A stretch of 64,000 nt of DNA from Hymenobacter sp. YIM 151858-1 (GTDB lineage: Bacteria; Bacteroidota; Bacteroidia; Cytophagales; Hymenobacteraceae). Positions 45,380 to 55,216 of the stretch are shown here, in pieces (the stretch's first letter is position 1; each line of letters opens with the position of its first letter). A model generated the notes under the pieces. That model saw nothing but the letters and a program-made list of their open reading frames with translations, ran no database searches and had not been told where the DNA came from. The stretch lies in the NCBI RefSeq assembly GCF_025979705.1, contig NZ_CP110136.1, positions 2,356,001 through 2,420,000 on the forward strand. The letters are read 5' to 3'. The position numbers and the translations under genes were made by a program.

Positions 45380-45490
45380 ATGAAATGCGGCAGGTAAGCA
45401 GTTGGGGTAACCAACGAAACCCCAAAATTGTGGTAATAAGGCCGCATAAACGAAATAACCCGCCCGGCCGGATTGCAGCCTAAGCCTAGG

Positions 45491-46039
45491 TTATTTGCTT
45501 CGCCCGAACGTCATGGCAGCCGAGTTCATGCAGTAGCGCAGGCCGGTGGGCTTCGGCCCGTCGTCGAAAACGTGGCCCAGGTGGCCGCCGCACTTCGCGC
45601 ACACAATCTCGTCGCGCGTTATGCCGTAGCTGCGGTCGGTTTGCACCTTCACCGAGGCGTTGGTGGCCGGCACCCAAAAGCTGGGCCAGCCGGTGCCGGA
45701 ATCAAACTTCTCGGAGCTGCGAAACAGCAGGTTTCCATCGGCAGCGCAGTAATAGCTGCCGGCCGCGTGGTTGCGGTGGTACCGGTTGGCAAAGGGCCGC
45801 TCGGTGCCTTGCTCGCGCAGCACTTTGTACTGCTCGGGGGTGAGCTGCGCGCGCCATTGCTCGTCGGTTTTCTGCACCGCAAACTCATTGGGCTGGTTGG
45901 TACGCGGCGCCGCTTTAGGGTACTGCGAGGCAGTGCCAGCTTGCGCGGGCTCGGCCTTGGTTTGTTGCTCCGAGCAAGCGGGCAAAACCGCCCCAAATAC
46001 TACCGGAAAAAGGGTTAGTGCAAGGCAGGCAAAGCGCAT
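45491..46039 (-). CDS. msrB: Methionine-(R)-sulfoxide reductase lipoprotein
   Basis: 182 residues from the ATG at 46039 ([11 protein letters not shown]). Signal peptide with lipobox LPAC at about 19-22, so it repairs oxidised Met in the envelope. Catalytic Cys in [13 protein letters not shown], with [10 protein letters not shown] and [11 protein letters not shown]. Of the two zinc CxxC pairs the second is intact (CAKC), but the first reads CAAD, Cys replaced by Asp. Confidence 0.94.
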   Translation of the reverse strand: MRFACLALTLFPVVFGAVLPACSEQQTKAEPAQAGTASQYPKAAPRTNQPNEFAVQKTDEQWRAQLTPEQYKVLREQGTERPFANRYHRNHAAGSYYCAADGNLLFRSSEKFDSGTGWPSFWVPATNASVKVQTDRSYGITRDEIVCAKCGGHLGHVFDDGPKPTGLRYCMNSAAMTFGRSK

Positions 46040-46188
46040 ATCAATGGAGCTGTATTGGGCTGAAAACTCCCTAAGCATTGGCCGAACGCTAAGCCCCCAG
46101 GTGTTGTTTGGTATAGCTACCGGGCTAAGCCACAGCATGCTTTGGCTTGAAACATTAAGGTTAACAAGCATTTGCGGTTAACATTCCG

Positions 46189-46196
46189 TACATTTG
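46189..46196 (+). promoter_or_regulatory. -7 promoter box of typA
   Basis: TACATTTG in a lower-GC stretch, 20 bases before the ATG. A TTTG lies 14 bases upstream, closer than the usual spacing. Confidence 0.55.
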
Positions 46197-46215
46197 CACC
46201 CGCAAAACCGCTCTC

Positions 46216-48024
46216 ATGCAGAATATCCGCAACATCGCCATTATCGCCCACGTTGACCACGGCAAAACGACGCTGGTGGACAAGATCATCCACGCCTCGA
46301 AGCTTTTTGCTGAGCACCAGCAGTTCGATGACCTGATCCTGGACAACAACGACCTGGAGCGGGAACGTGGCATTACCATCGTTTCCAAAAACGTATCGGT
46401 TCGCTACAAAGACGTTAAAATCAACATCATCGACACCCCTGGTCACGCCGACTTTGGTGGTGAAGTAGAGCGCGTACTGAAGATGGCCGACGGCGTGCTG
46501 CTGCTCGTCGACGCCTTCGAAGGCGCCATGCCCCAAACCCGCTTCGTGCTGTCGAAAGCTATCGACCTAGGCCTGAAGCCGATTGTGGTAGTAAACAAGG
46601 TTGACAAAGAGAACTGCCGCCCCGACGAGGTGCACGAGCAGGTGTTCGACCTGATGTTTAACCTCGGCGCCACCGAAGACCAGCTGGACTTCGTAACGCT
46701 GTACGGCTCGTCGAAGCAGGGCTGGATGTCGCGCGACTGGAAACAGAAAACCGAAGACATTACCCCGCTGCTCGACGCCGTTATCGAGTCGATTCCGCCG
46801 GCTCCCTTCATCGAGGGCACGCCGCAAATGCAGGTTACCTCGCTCGACTACTCGGCTTTCGTAGGTCGTATCGCCATCGGGCGTGTGCACCGCGGCACCC
46901 TGAAAGAAGGCGCCAACATGAGCCTGATGAAGGCCGACGGCTCCATCAAGAAGGTGAAGATCAAGGAACTGCAGGTGTTCGAAGGCCTCGGCAAAGCCAA
47001 GGTTGCCGAAGTACAGGCCGGCGAAATTTGCGCCGTAACCGGTATCGAAGGCTTCGACATCGGCGACACCATCGCCGATGCTGAAAACCCCGAGGCGCTG
47101 ACCCGTATCAGCATCGACGAGCCGACGATGAACATGCTGTTCACCATCAACAACTCGCCGTTCTTCGGTAAGGAAGGCAAGTTCGTGACCTCGCGTCACT
47201 TGCGCGACCGTCTGTACAAAGAGACCGAGAAAAACCTGGCCCTGCGTGTGCAGGAAACCGACCGCGAAGACACCTTCCTGGTGTACGGCCGGGGTATCCT
47301 TCACTTGTCGGTACTCATCGAAACGATGCGCCGCGAAGGCTACGAGCTGCAGGTAGGCCAGCCGCAGGTACTCTACAAAGAAGACGACAACGGCAACCGC
47401 CTCGAGCCCATCGAGCACTTGGTGGTTGACGTACCCGAGGAAACCGCCGGCAAGGTTATCGAGCTGGTAACCATGCGCAAAGGCGAGCTGACCATCATGG
47501 AGCCGAAAGGCGACCTGCAGCACCTGGAGTTCAACATCCCATCGCGGGGCCTGATCGGCCTGCGCAACAACGTGCTGACGGCTACTGCTGGTGAGGCCAT
47601 CATGAACCACCGCTTCCAGAGCTACGAGCCCTACAAAGGCACCATCCCTGGTCGTATCAGCGGTTCGCTTATCTCGATGGAGACCGGTGCCGGCACCGCT
47701 TATACCATCGACAAGATGCAGGACCGCGGCGAGTTCTTCGTTGATCCGGGCGAAGAGGTATACGCTGGCCAGGTTATCGGCGAGCACACCCGCCCCAACG
47801 ACTTGACCATCAACATTCAGAAGGGCAAGAAGCTGACCAACATGCGTGCTTCGGGCTCCGACGAAAACGTGAAGATTATCCCCAAGCGCCAGTTCTCGCT
47901 GGAAGACGCGATGGAATACATCCAGAAGGATGAGTACCTGGAGGTAACGCCGAAGTCGATCCGGATGCGCAAAATCCTGCTCGACGAAAACGAGCGTCTG
48001 CGCTCGGCCAAGAAGAACGACTAG
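46216..48024 (+). CDS. typA: Ribosome-associated GTPase TypA/BipA
   Basis: 602 residues. Translational GTPase needed for ribosome assembly in cold or stress. G1 [10 protein letters not shown] (about 10-19), G2 RERGITI, G3 [13 protein letters not shown]4 NKVDKENCR. The C-terminal part has the EF-G-like domains and the TypA-specific end ([20 protein letters not shown]). Rich in optimal codons. Confidence 0.98.
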   Translation: MQNIRNIAIIAHVDHGKTTLVDKIIHASKLFAEHQQFDDLILDNNDLERERGITIVSKNVSVRYKDVKINIIDTPGHADFGGEVERVLKMADGVLLLVDAFEGAMPQTRFVLSKAIDLGLKPIVVVNKVDKENCRPDEVHEQVFDLMFNLGATEDQLDFVTLYGSSKQGWMSRDWKQKTEDITPLLDAVIESIPPAPFIEGTPQMQVTSLDYSAFVGRIAIGRVHRGTLKEGANMSLMKADGSIKKVKIKELQVFEGLGKAKVAEVQAGEICAVTGIEGFDIGDTIADAENPEALTRISIDEPTMNMLFTINNSPFFGKEGKFVTSRHLRDRLYKETEKNLALRVQETDREDTFLVYGRGILHLSVLIETMRREGYELQVGQPQVLYKEDDNGNRLEPIEHLVVDVPEETAGKVIELVTMRKGELTIMEPKGDLQHLEFNIPSRGLIGLRNNVLTATAGEAIMNHRFQSYEPYKGTIPGRISGSLISMETGAGTAYTIDKMQDRGEFFVDPGEEVYAGQVIGEHTRPNDLTINIQKGKKLTNMRASGSDENVKIIPKRQFSLEDAMEYIQKDEYLEVTPKSIRMRKILLDENERLRSAKKND

Positions 48025-48042
48025 TTTTTCGGCAGCTTGAAT

Positions 48043-48074
48043 AAAAAAGGCGCGGCTTCGGCCGCGCCTTTTTT
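48043..48074 (+). terminator. Terminator of typA with TTCG loop
   Basis: AAAAAAGGCGCGGC (48043-48056), tetraloop TTCG, GCCGCGCC and six or more T residues. Confidence 0.92.
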
Positions 48075-48093
48075 GTTTGTCGGCGTGGTTGGT

Positions 48094-48903
48094 TTAGCGC
48101 TTCCGCAACAGCCACACATCTTGGCTGGAGCTACCACCCAGGCGTTGCCCGGGCATGTGCCGTAGCACCTCGGCCTGGGGCTCAAACAACTGCCGTAGGT
48201 AGGCTGGCGGCTGAAAGGCGCCGTACATGCGGTGGCCTTCGTTTTCGTAGCTGCGAATCACCAGCTGGTTTGCCCCGAAGCGCGCTTGCTCGGCGGGCGT
48301 GAGCACCGGCAAAAATGCCTCGCCGTGGGTTGTGAACAGCAGCACGCCGCCCGGCTTGGTTACGCGCATGAGCTCCTGAAACCATTGGCGGTGGCCTTGC
48401 TCCGATAAGTGCGTGAAGATGGAGATGCCATAAACCGCATCGAAGGTGGCGGCTGCGGCCTGCAGGGGCGGCTCAAGCCCGTTTTGCAGAAACGCGGTAT
48501 CGGGGCGCGCCAGGTGCTGCCGGCACCACGCCACAAACTGGGGGTTGTAATCGGTGCCGGTGTAGCGGCAGCCCTGGCCGATTACGCTGGGCAAGTGCCG
48601 GATAACGCGCCCGGGGCCACAACCCCAATCGAGCAGGTGCGCGTGGCGCAGCTCCAGGTGGGGCGCCAGCAAGTCGCGTATCCAGCGGGCGGTGTCGCGG
48701 CCGCCCTCGTAGTACTTCTGGTAGTTGAGCTGATAGGTTTCGTAGAGCGGGTAATCGGGCGGCAAGGCTACCGTAGGGTTGGCGGCGCGAAAGGCCTGGT
48801 TTGCCTGCCGATTGCGGAAGCGAACAAAGCGGTAGCGTACCAGGTCGGCGCCGTAAATCAGGCCCAAGCGGCGCAGTAGGTTAGACAGAAAAGCCTTGTT
48901 CAT
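48094..48903 (-). CDS. Class I SAM-dependent methyltransferase
   Basis: 269 residues. Motif I LLDWGCGPGRVIRHLP, motif II region CRYTGTDYNPQFVAWC, IFTHLSEQGHRQWFQEL and the Lys-Pro-Gly post-motif VTKPGGVLLFTTHG: methyltransferase 11/25 class. The basic N-terminal 45 residues (LLRRLGLIYGADLVRYRF) may touch membrane or nucleic acid. Substrate unknown. The start is divergent from the T9SS gene. Confidence 0.85.
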   Translation of the reverse strand: MNKAFLSNLLRRLGLIYGADLVRYRFVRFRNRQANQAFRAANPTVALPPDYPLYETYQLNYQKYYEGGRDTARWIRDLLAPHLELRHAHLLDWGCGPGRVIRHLPSVIGQGCRYTGTDYNPQFVAWCRQHLARPDTAFLQNGLEPPLQAAAATFDAVYGISIFTHLSEQGHRQWFQELMRVTKPGGVLLFTTHGEAFLPVLTPAEQARFGANQLVIRSYENEGHRMYGAFQPPAYLRQLFEPQAEVLRHMPGQRLGGSSSQDVWLLRKR

Positions 48904-49051
48904 TGGCGCAATATCGCACTTTGGCTTGCCTTGTGTTTGCGCGCCGCCCCTGCGAATGCGTTTGCCCGGCTATGGGTTTTCAGCAAAGGCCACCAACATA
49001 TTTCAGCTACCGAATATTACCTTACGTGCATTGCTCCTAAACCTGCTGCCT

Positions 49052-49999
49052 ATGCCGCTACGCGTACGTTTACCTAGGCGCCGGGCACGGCTTGCCCGCC
49101 CGACATGCGTGCTGTTCGGGGTTGTACTGTTGGCGAGCCTAGGTACGGTGCGGGCGCAATCGGGCATTGTGGCCGGGCAGGTGAGCGGCTTGTGGCACGA
49201 GGTGCTGGTGCCCGAGCGGGTGCTGAGCTCAACCCTAACCTACGCCGGCCCCAACACCCCGCTGAACACCCGCCGGCTCGACTCGCTCGACGTTGATGCC
49301 GATGGCCGGTTCGATGTGTTTCTGAGCACCGACGCCACTTTGCAAGCCGGCAAGTACCCCGTTGCCTCCGCCCATGCCTGGATCAGCGGTGGGGAAATTT
49401 TGAAAACCCAAACCACCTTCAAACCAACGGCCGTTGCCCTAGCCGGTGGGGCTTCCATCCAGGACAGCGCCCAACCGTTTGTGCCGGGCAGCGCAATACC
49501 CACCTGGGCAGCGGCTACCATTAACGGGCAAACCGACAGCCAACTAACCCTGGCGCTGGAGGCCTCGAACCCCGGTGGCCTGCAGCGGATAGGCGAGTGG
49601 CGCGATGGGGCCCCGCACTACCTGGGCTTCCGGTTGGGCAATGCCGCCACGGGCTACCGCTACGGCTGGTTGCTGCTGCAGGCCTCGGTGCTCTACTCGG
49701 GCTGCACGCTCAAGGCCACGGCCTACGCGGTGCAACAACAAACCGCTTTGCCCAACAAGTCCGCTGCCGCAATCCACGGCTTCGAGACGAGCCCGAACCC
49801 GGTGCAGCAAACCTTGGTGGCGCAGGTTCCGGTAGCCGGCCAGTTGCAGATATTCGATGCCCTAGGTCGGCGGTACCATACCCAACCCGTGCAGGCGGGC
49901 CCGTGGCAAGTTGATACGGCTGGCTGGCCGGCGGGCCTGTATTTCGTGTCGCTTACGACGCGGCAAGGGCGTGTGGTGCAGCGCGTGCTGAAACAGTAG
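49052..49999 (+). CDS. Secreted protein with type IX sorting domain
   Basis: 315 residues from the ATG at 49052 (MPLRVRLPRRRARL). A basic start and hydrophobic core (VLFGVVLLASLGTVRAQ) form a signal peptide. The middle is a beta-rich module with GIVAGQVSGLWHEVLVPE and DSLDVDADGRFDVFLSTD, the latter a calcium-loop-like DxDxDG. The C-terminal 75 residues (SPNPVQQTL, LQIFDALGRR, WPAGLYFVSL, RVLKQ) are a type A T9SS signal. Function unknown. Confidence 0.82.
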   Translation: MPLRVRLPRRRARLARPTCVLFGVVLLASLGTVRAQSGIVAGQVSGLWHEVLVPERVLSSTLTYAGPNTPLNTRRLDSLDVDADGRFDVFLSTDATLQAGKYPVASAHAWISGGEILKTQTTFKPTAVALAGGASIQDSAQPFVPGSAIPTWAAATINGQTDSQLTLALEASNPGGLQRIGEWRDGAPHYLGFRLGNAATGYRYGWLLLQASVLYSGCTLKATAYAVQQQTALPNKSAAAIHGFETSPNPVQQTLVAQVPVAGQLQIFDALGRRYHTQPVQAGPWQVDTAGWPAGLYFVSLTTRQGRVVQRVLKQ

Positions 50000-50008
50000 C
50001 GGCGCAGC

Positions 50009-50281
50009 CTACCGCCTCACCTCGAACCGCCCGTAGCCTTGCACCGCGCCCGGCTGCACCTCCACCCGATCGACGCGGGCGGCGGGCGGCCCTTGGTGGC
50101 ACCACTGCTCCAGAGCACCTAGGGCGTCGGCGGGTCCTTCGGCTTCAATGGTTACGGTACCGTCGGGCTCGTTGCGGGCGTAGCCGCTGAGGCCCAGCCG
50201 CCGGGCCTCTTGCTGCGACGACTGCCGGAAAAACACGCCCTGCACACGGCCGTGGATGCGAAAAGTGCGGTGTTCGATCAT
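50009..50281 (-). CDS. acyP: Acylphosphatase
   Basis: 90 residues from the ATG at 50281. Hydrolyses acyl phosphates. The catalytic Arg is in GRVQGVFFRQSS and the Asn in LSGYARNEPDGTV, then VTIEAEGPADAL. Full length. Divergent from nagA. Confidence 0.96.
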   Translation of the reverse strand: MIEHRTFRIHGRVQGVFFRQSSQQEARRLGLSGYARNEPDGTVTIEAEGPADALGALEQWCHQGPPAARVDRVEVQPGAVQGYGRFEVRR

Positions 50282-50311
50282 AGCTGCGAAAACTGGTAGT
50301 ACGTAAGCCGC

Positions 50312-50319
50312 CAAAAATA
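50312..50319 (-). promoter_or_regulatory. -7 promoter box of acyP
   Basis: TATTTTTG on the minus strand, 30 bases from the ATG, in the shared region with nagA. Confidence 0.5.
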
Positions 50320-50372
50320 CTGGTGCCGCATTTTTGTGGTTTCAGCACCCTGCCTCTGCTACCCCTACGCCA

Positions 50373-51506
50373 ATGCGCTACGCCCTTACCAACGCCGTTT
50401 TGCACACCGGCCATGCCGAGCTGCTCCACCACGCCGTGGTCATCAGCCACGGGCGCATCGAGGGGGTGGTACCCGCGGCCGAGCTACCCGCCGATGTGCC
50501 TGCCCGCAACCTGGGCGGCCTGCACGTAGCGCCCGGGCTTATCGATTTGCAGGTGTATGGGGCTGATGGGGTGCTCTTTTCTACCCATCCTACCCCCGAG
50601 GTGCTGGCGCGCATGCAAGAGACGTTCTGGCAACAGGGCACCACGCACTTTCTGGCCACCATGCCCACCAACTCGCCCGTACTCATGCGCGAGGCGGTGC
50701 TGGCCGGCAAAGCTTTCCGGGAGCAACACCCCAACGGCGGTTTGCTGGGCGTGCACTTGGAGGGGCCCTACATCAGCCACCAGAAAAAAGGCGCCCACCA
50801 AGCCGCGTTTATTCGGGTGCCCGATGTGGCCGAGCTGCGCGAGTGGCTGCACCTAGGGGCCGGCGCGTTGCGGATGCTGACCATGGCGCCCGAAGCAGCC
50901 ACGCCCGAGGCCGTGGCTTTGCTGCGCGATGCCGGCGTGGTGCTGTCGGCGGGGCATACCAACGCCACGTACGCGCAGGCCACGGCGGCCTTCGGTGGCG
51001 GTTTTGCGGCGGCTACGCACCTGTTCAATGCCATGTCGGGGTTGGCGGGGCGCGAGCCGGGCGTAGTGGGCGCCGTGTACGACTCGGCCACGGCCTGCGC
51101 CAGCATTATTGCCGATGGCGTGCACTGCGATTTTGCGGCGGTGCGCATCAGCCACAAGCTTATGGGCGAGCGGCTGTTTCTGATTACCGACGCCGTGGCC
51201 GAAAGCCCCGAGGGCGCGTACCAGTTCCGCCATGCCGGCGACCGGTACGTGGATGGGCAGGGCACGCTGGCGGGCTCGGCGCTAACCATGCTGCAGGCCG
51301 TGCGCAACTGCGTGCAGCACGCGGGCCTTTCGCTCGCCGAAAGTTTGCGCATGGCCTCCCTCTACCCTGCCCGGGTGCTGGGCCTCGAAAACCACCTAGG
51401 GCTGATTGCCCCCGGCTACGAGGCCAGCCTGTGCGTGTTCGACGATGACCTGGAGCCGCGCGGGGTGGTGCTGGCGGGCGAGCTGCGCCTGGGCGGCTCG
51501 GCCTAG
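50373..51506 (+). CDS. nagA: N-acetylglucosamine-6-phosphate deacetylase
   Basis: 377 residues from the ATG at 50373 (MRYALTNAVLHTGHAE). Amidohydrolase feeding GlcNAc-6-P into glycolysis or cell-wall recycling. The first-metal HxH is replaced (GLIDLQVYGADG), as in E. coli NagA, which also lacks it. Other ligands are intact: Glu in LEGPYISHQ, His in SAGHTNATYA, His in THLFNAMSG, and the catalytic Asp in FLITDAVAE. The TAG stop is inside CCTAGG. Confidence 0.95.
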   Translation: MRYALTNAVLHTGHAELLHHAVVISHGRIEGVVPAAELPADVPARNLGGLHVAPGLIDLQVYGADGVLFSTHPTPEVLARMQETFWQQGTTHFLATMPTNSPVLMREAVLAGKAFREQHPNGGLLGVHLEGPYISHQKKGAHQAAFIRVPDVAELREWLHLGAGALRMLTMAPEAATPEAVALLRDAGVVLSAGHTNATYAQATAAFGGGFAAATHLFNAMSGLAGREPGVVGAVYDSATACASIIADGVHCDFAAVRISHKLMGERLFLITDAVAESPEGAYQFRHAGDRYVDGQGTLAGSALTMLQAVRNCVQHAGLSLAESLRMASLYPARVLGLENHLGLIAPGYEASLCVFDDDLEPRGVVLAGELRLGGSA

Positions 51507-51518
51507 GTGCGCCCGGCC

Positions 51519-52337
51519 CTAGCCGCGGGCGGCAGCCACGTCGCGCTGGCGCACGGCCTCGAAGGTGAGCACCGCCGTGGCCGTGCTCACGTTGAGCGAA
51601 TCGATGTAGCCGCGCATGGGAATGATGATGGTATGGTCGCAGGCCGCAATGAGCTCGGGGGTGAGGCCGTCGGCCTCGGTGCCCATCAGCAGGGCCGTGG
51701 GGCCGCAGTAATCGAAGTTGGTGTAGGGCTGGGCCGCGGGCGTGAGGGCGGCCGCGTAAGTCCGGATGCCGTGCTGGCGGCACCAGCCCAGCAGCTCTTC
51801 GCGCGTGGTGGCCACCACCGGCACCGTAAACACGCAGCCAATGCTCGAGCGGATGGCGTTGGGGTTAAACAAATCGGTGCGCGGGTCGCACACGATTACG
51901 GCATCGGCCTGGGCCGCGTCGGCGGTGCGCAGCACGGCCCCTAGGTTGCCGGGCTTCTCCACGGCCTCGAGCACCAGCAGCAGCGGGTTGGCAGGCAACT
52001 CCAGCTCGTGCAAGCGCCGCAGCGGCGGCTTGGCCAGGGCCAGCACCCCATCGGAACCCTCGCGGTAGGCAACTTTCTCAAACACCGCCTTCGATACCTC
52101 AAACCACTCGGCCGAGGCCGCAAGCACCTGCCGCAGCTCCTCTTGCTGCACGCGGGGCAGCAGCTCGGGGCATACAAACACGGTGGGCACCACCACCCCG
52201 GCGGCGCGGGCAATGGTTAGCTCGCGCAGGCCCTCGATGATGGTGAGCCCCTGGGCCCGGCGCTCCGACGATTTTTGCTGCAGGCGCAGCAGGTTTTTGA
52301 TGCGGGGATTTTGCGGGCTGCTGATGGCGTCGGGCAT
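51519..52337 (-). CDS. TrmH-family RNA 2'-O-methyltransferase
   Basis: 272 residues from the ATG at 52337 (MPDAISSPQNPRIKNLL). SPOUT methyltransferase with an N-terminal substrate-binding domain (GLTIIEGLREL) and knot motifs EKPGNLGAVLRTADA, ALLMGTEADGLT and IPMRGYIDSLNVSTATAVLT. Acts on rRNA or tRNA; the exact site is not clear. Confidence 0.93.
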   Translation of the reverse strand: MPDAISSPQNPRIKNLLRLQQKSSERRAQGLTIIEGLRELTIARAAGVVVPTVFVCPELLPRVQQEELRQVLAASAEWFEVSKAVFEKVAYREGSDGVLALAKPPLRRLHELELPANPLLLVLEAVEKPGNLGAVLRTADAAQADAVIVCDPRTDLFNPNAIRSSIGCVFTVPVVATTREELLGWCRQHGIRTYAAALTPAAQPYTNFDYCGPTALLMGTEADGLTPELIAACDHTIIIPMRGYIDSLNVSTATAVLTFEAVRQRDVAAARG

Positions 52338-52457
52338 GGTGCTGCGGTAATCGTAGGGCCCGCGAAGATACGGCATTGCTCACGGCAAGCGGTTTTTGGG
52401 CCGCTGCGGGCCGGGGTGTGTATCTTGCATATTCGTTAGCCTACGGCATTCTCCAAC

Positions 52458-53984
52458 ATGGCATTCAACACGAAAACCAAACTGTACATCGGCTTTTTTA
52501 TCGCGGCTGGTGTATTGCTGCTCACGGCGGTGGCCTCGTTTATCAGCACCCGGCAGCTGAGCACCCGCACCCAGTGGGTAGAGCACTCCTACCAGGTGAT
52601 GCAGCAGCTCAAGGACATGGAGCTGCGCATCAAGGATGCCCGCTCGGGGGTGCGCGGCTACCTGCTTACGGCCGACACCGTGTACCTAGGGCTCTACAAC
52701 AAGGCCAAGGGGCAGGTGTTCGTGCATTACAACGAGGTGCAGCGGCTGACCAGGGACAACCCCCAGCAGCAGTTGCGGCTCGATACGCTCGAAACGCTCG
52801 TGAACGTACAAATGCGCCTGCTCTCCGACATGGCGCGCGGCCAGGGCCGGTTGTCGCGCTCGTCGGTGCAAACCCTGCTCGACACCGACCGCCAAACCAT
52901 GCGCGCCGTTGAGCGCATGCTGGGCCGGGCCCGCACCCGCGAGCTGGAAATTTTGCAGGAACGCAGCTCCGAGCAAAGCACCTACGAAACCATAACGCCC
53001 GCCATTATCCTGATTTCGGCCACGTTTGCCATCGTCATCACGCTGTGGCTGTTCTGGCGCGTGAGCGTGGAAATAACCGCCAACGACCGCCTGCAGCGCG
53101 AGCTGGCGGCCGCCAACGAGGGCATTGCGCACCGCATCAGCATTATCGAGAACCTGGCCAACCAGGTGGTGCAGGGCGACTACAAGGTAAAAATCAAGGA
53201 CAAGGAGCGCGACAGCGTGGGCAACCTGGCCACCTCGCTCAACCGCATGACGCAAACCCTCGACGAGACGTTTACGGCCCTCGAAAAGCGCAACCGCGAG
53301 CTGGATCAGTTTGCCTACGTGGCCTCGCACGACTTGAAAGCGCCCCTGCGCGGCGTGAGCACCGTGGTGAAGTGGATTGAGGACGAGCTGGGCCACGAGC
53401 TGTCGGATAAAATGCGCGAGTACTTTGGGCTGATGAAAGGCCGCCTCACGCGCCTCGAAGACCTGATTAACGGCCTGCTGGCCTACGCCCGCGTGGGCCG
53501 CACCCAGCAGCGGCTCGAGGAGGTAAGCGTGGAGCACCTGGTGCACGAAGTAGCCGATTTGGTGGTGCCGCCCACGTTTGAGGTGCGCATTCAGGACTCC
53601 TTGCCTACCCTGCTCACCGACCGCCTGAGCCTGCAGCAAGTGTTTACCAACCTGCTCAGCAACGCCGTGAAGTACCACCACAACAAGCAGGGCATCATTG
53701 TGGTAGGCTGCCGCGAGGCGGGCAAGCAGTACGAGTTTCGGGTGCAGGACGACGGCCCCGGCATTGCGCCCGAGTACCACGAAAAAATCTTCCTGATGTT
53801 TCAGACGCTGCGCGACCGGCACACCGCCGAAAGTACCGGCATCGGCCTGAGCATCGTCAAGAAAATCATCGACGAGCAGCGCGGCAGCATCCGCGTGGAG
53901 TCGTCGGTGGGCCACGGGGCGGCGTTTGTGTTTACCTGGCCCAAGCAGCCCGTGGGGGTGCTGCTCAGCAAAGCCGAGCTGTAA
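52458..53984 (+). CDS. CHASE3 sensor histidine kinase
   Basis: 508 residues. Membrane segments at about 10-30 and 180-202 flank an extracytoplasmic CHASE3 helical domain (DARSGVRGYLLTAD). A HAMP-like linker and coiled coil follow, then the phospho-acceptor His in FAYVASHDLKAPLRGV, the N box NLLSNAVKYHH, G1 VQDDGPGIAP and G2 STGIGLSIVKKI. 58 bases downstream a single-domain response regulator starts on the same strand, a probable pair. Confidence 0.94.
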   Translation: MAFNTKTKLYIGFFIAAGVLLLTAVASFISTRQLSTRTQWVEHSYQVMQQLKDMELRIKDARSGVRGYLLTADTVYLGLYNKAKGQVFVHYNEVQRLTRDNPQQQLRLDTLETLVNVQMRLLSDMARGQGRLSRSSVQTLLDTDRQTMRAVERMLGRARTRELEILQERSSEQSTYETITPAIILISATFAIVITLWLFWRVSVEITANDRLQRELAAANEGIAHRISIIENLANQVVQGDYKVKIKDKERDSVGNLATSLNRMTQTLDETFTALEKRNRELDQFAYVASHDLKAPLRGVSTVVKWIEDELGHELSDKMREYFGLMKGRLTRLEDLINGLLAYARVGRTQQRLEEVSVEHLVHEVADLVVPPTFEVRIQDSLPTLLTDRLSLQQVFTNLLSNAVKYHHNKQGIIVVGCREAGKQYEFRVQDDGPGIAPEYHEKIFLMFQTLRDRHTAESTGIGLSIVKKIIDEQRGSIRVESSVGHGAAFVFTWPKQPVGVLLSKAEL

Positions 53985-54011
53985 CCCAGGCGCCCTCCGG
54001 CAGTAGTACCT

Positions 54012-54019
54012 TACCTTTG
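54012..54019 (+). promoter_or_regulatory. -7 promoter box of the response regulator gene
   Basis: TACCTTTG, 24 bases upstream of the ATG. The regulator may therefore be expressed separately from the kinase. Confidence 0.5.
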
Positions 54020-54042
54020 CGCGTTCACCACTTCGCCCGCCC

Positions 54043-54459
54043 ATGCGTTCAGTTCTGCTAGTAGAAGACGATTTTTTCGACACGATGACCGTGCAGAAGT
54101 CGTTCGAGAAGTTCAGCGTGCCGCACAAGCTCTACACGGCCTTCAACGGGCTCGAAGCCTTGGATATGCTGCTGGGCCTGAACGGCGTAGAGGCCATCCG
54201 GCCGCTGCCCGAGGTAATTCTGCTCGACCTGAACATGCCCAAAATGAACGGGCACGAGTTTCTGGCCGAGCTAAACACGCACGAGGAGCTGCGCCACATT
54301 CCGGTGTTCATCACCACCACCTCCGAGATGGACATCGACCGCATGCAGGCCGAGCAGCACAACGTGCGCGGCTACATCGTGAAGCCCATTGACTTCGAGA
54401 ACACGCGCGACATGATCGACAGCATGAGCTTGCTCGAAACCTTGCTGAAGCCGGAGTAA
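54043..54459 (+). CDS. Single-domain response regulator
   Basis: 138 residues: one receiver domain, no output domain. Acidic pocket in LLVEDDFFD (8-13), phospho-acceptor Asp62 in LLDLNMPKMNG, Thr near 92 in FITTTSEMD and Lys114 in YIVKPIDF. Resembles the Rcp1/CheY-like regulators paired with CHASE3 or phytochrome kinases. Output could be phosphorelay or protein-protein contact. Confidence 0.93.
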   Translation: MRSVLLVEDDFFDTMTVQKSFEKFSVPHKLYTAFNGLEALDMLLGLNGVEAIRPLPEVILLDLNMPKMNGHEFLAELNTHEELRHIPVFITTTSEMDIDRMQAEQHNVRGYIVKPIDFENTRDMIDSMSLLETLLKPE

Positions 54460-54472
54460 CGCTTGCTTTCAG

Positions 54473-54524
54473 ACAACAGCCGCGGGGCCGCCGAATCATC
54501 ATTCGGCGGCCCCGCGGCTGTTGT
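54473..54524. terminator. Terminator with perfect 24-bp stem
   Basis: Arms 54473-54496 and 54501-54524 (core CCGCGGGGCCGCCG) are exact complements around CATC, followed by ATTATTATT. It separates the response regulator gene from the convergent orphan gene. Confidence 0.9.
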
Positions 54525-54553
54525 ATTATTATTCGTCCTAGGAGCTGACTCGC

Positions 54554-55216
54554 TTACTCAATAACAGGCAAGTACTTGTTATAACCTTTTGGTATTTGCA
54601 ACTGCAGGTTGGGCTTGGGCTGAAACCCGTAGAATTTACCCCAAAGCATTTTATTTATTTGCATGGTAGCCGTACTATCTAGCATCCAACCAGTTGAGCG
54701 CAGCTCGTAAAACAAGATAGGATTGTAGGACATTTTAGCTGGATCGTCTACTGCTTCAGCATAGTCGCGGATACCTGCATACTCTACTCGCCCGTCACCA
54801 TCTACATCACATGCGGGGTTGTCGAAGGTGGGAAGCACCTGCCGGCGCACCACACGGTTGCCGTCAACGGTTAGCAGCAACAAGTCGTTTTTATTTGGCC
54901 GCAGGTTCCGTTCGAGCAAAAGTTGGTAGCGACTCGGACTGATTATGACAATCCGGGGCCACACCCGCTTCTTAAACTCGAACTCTTGTAAAGTGTCGGC
55001 CCGATACAATGTTGTACCGTTGCGACTGCACACCAAGCTAGATATATACTGGGGCAAACAGTCGTTACCAGCATCGGAGATGCCTTGCACTAGTACTTGG
55101 TTTGGGTACAACAAGCGAAAAGGCTTGCGGCGACAATCGGGACCAAAGTTGAGCAATGAGCCCCCTAACACGAATAGGGTAAAACAATATTTAATAGCCA
55201 CAATGAACGAGTGCAA
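54554..55216 (-). CDS. Lower-GC hypothetical secreted protein
   Basis: 220 residues with an N-terminal hydrophobic segment (IVAIKYCFTLFVLGGSLL). The middle contains CDVDGDGRVEYAG, an EF-hand/dockerin-like calcium loop, and the rest is beta-rich without a known domain. The gene is visibly poorer in GC than its neighbours, uses AT-ending codons and contains no CCTAGG, suggesting transfer or relaxed selection. The function is unknown. Confidence 0.65.
   Translation of the reverse strand: MHSFIVAIKYCFTLFVLGGSLLNFGPDCRRKPFRLLYPNQVLVQGISDAGNDCLPQYISSLVCSRNGTTLYRADTLQEFEFKKRVWPRIVIISPSRYQLLLERNLRPNKNDLLLLTVDGNRVVRRQVLPTFDNPACDVDGDGRVEYAGIRDYAEAVDDPAKMSYNPILFYELRSTGWMLDSTATMQINKMLWGKFYGFQPKPNLQLQIPKGYNKYLPVIE

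Noticed and set aside
46567-47787. Long minus-strand frame opposite typA
   Set aside because: Shadow; typA is certain, with strong codon bias.
50373-51506. NagA inactive because HxH is missing
   Set aside because: E. coli NagA also lacks this pair and works with one metal; the remaining ligands are intact.
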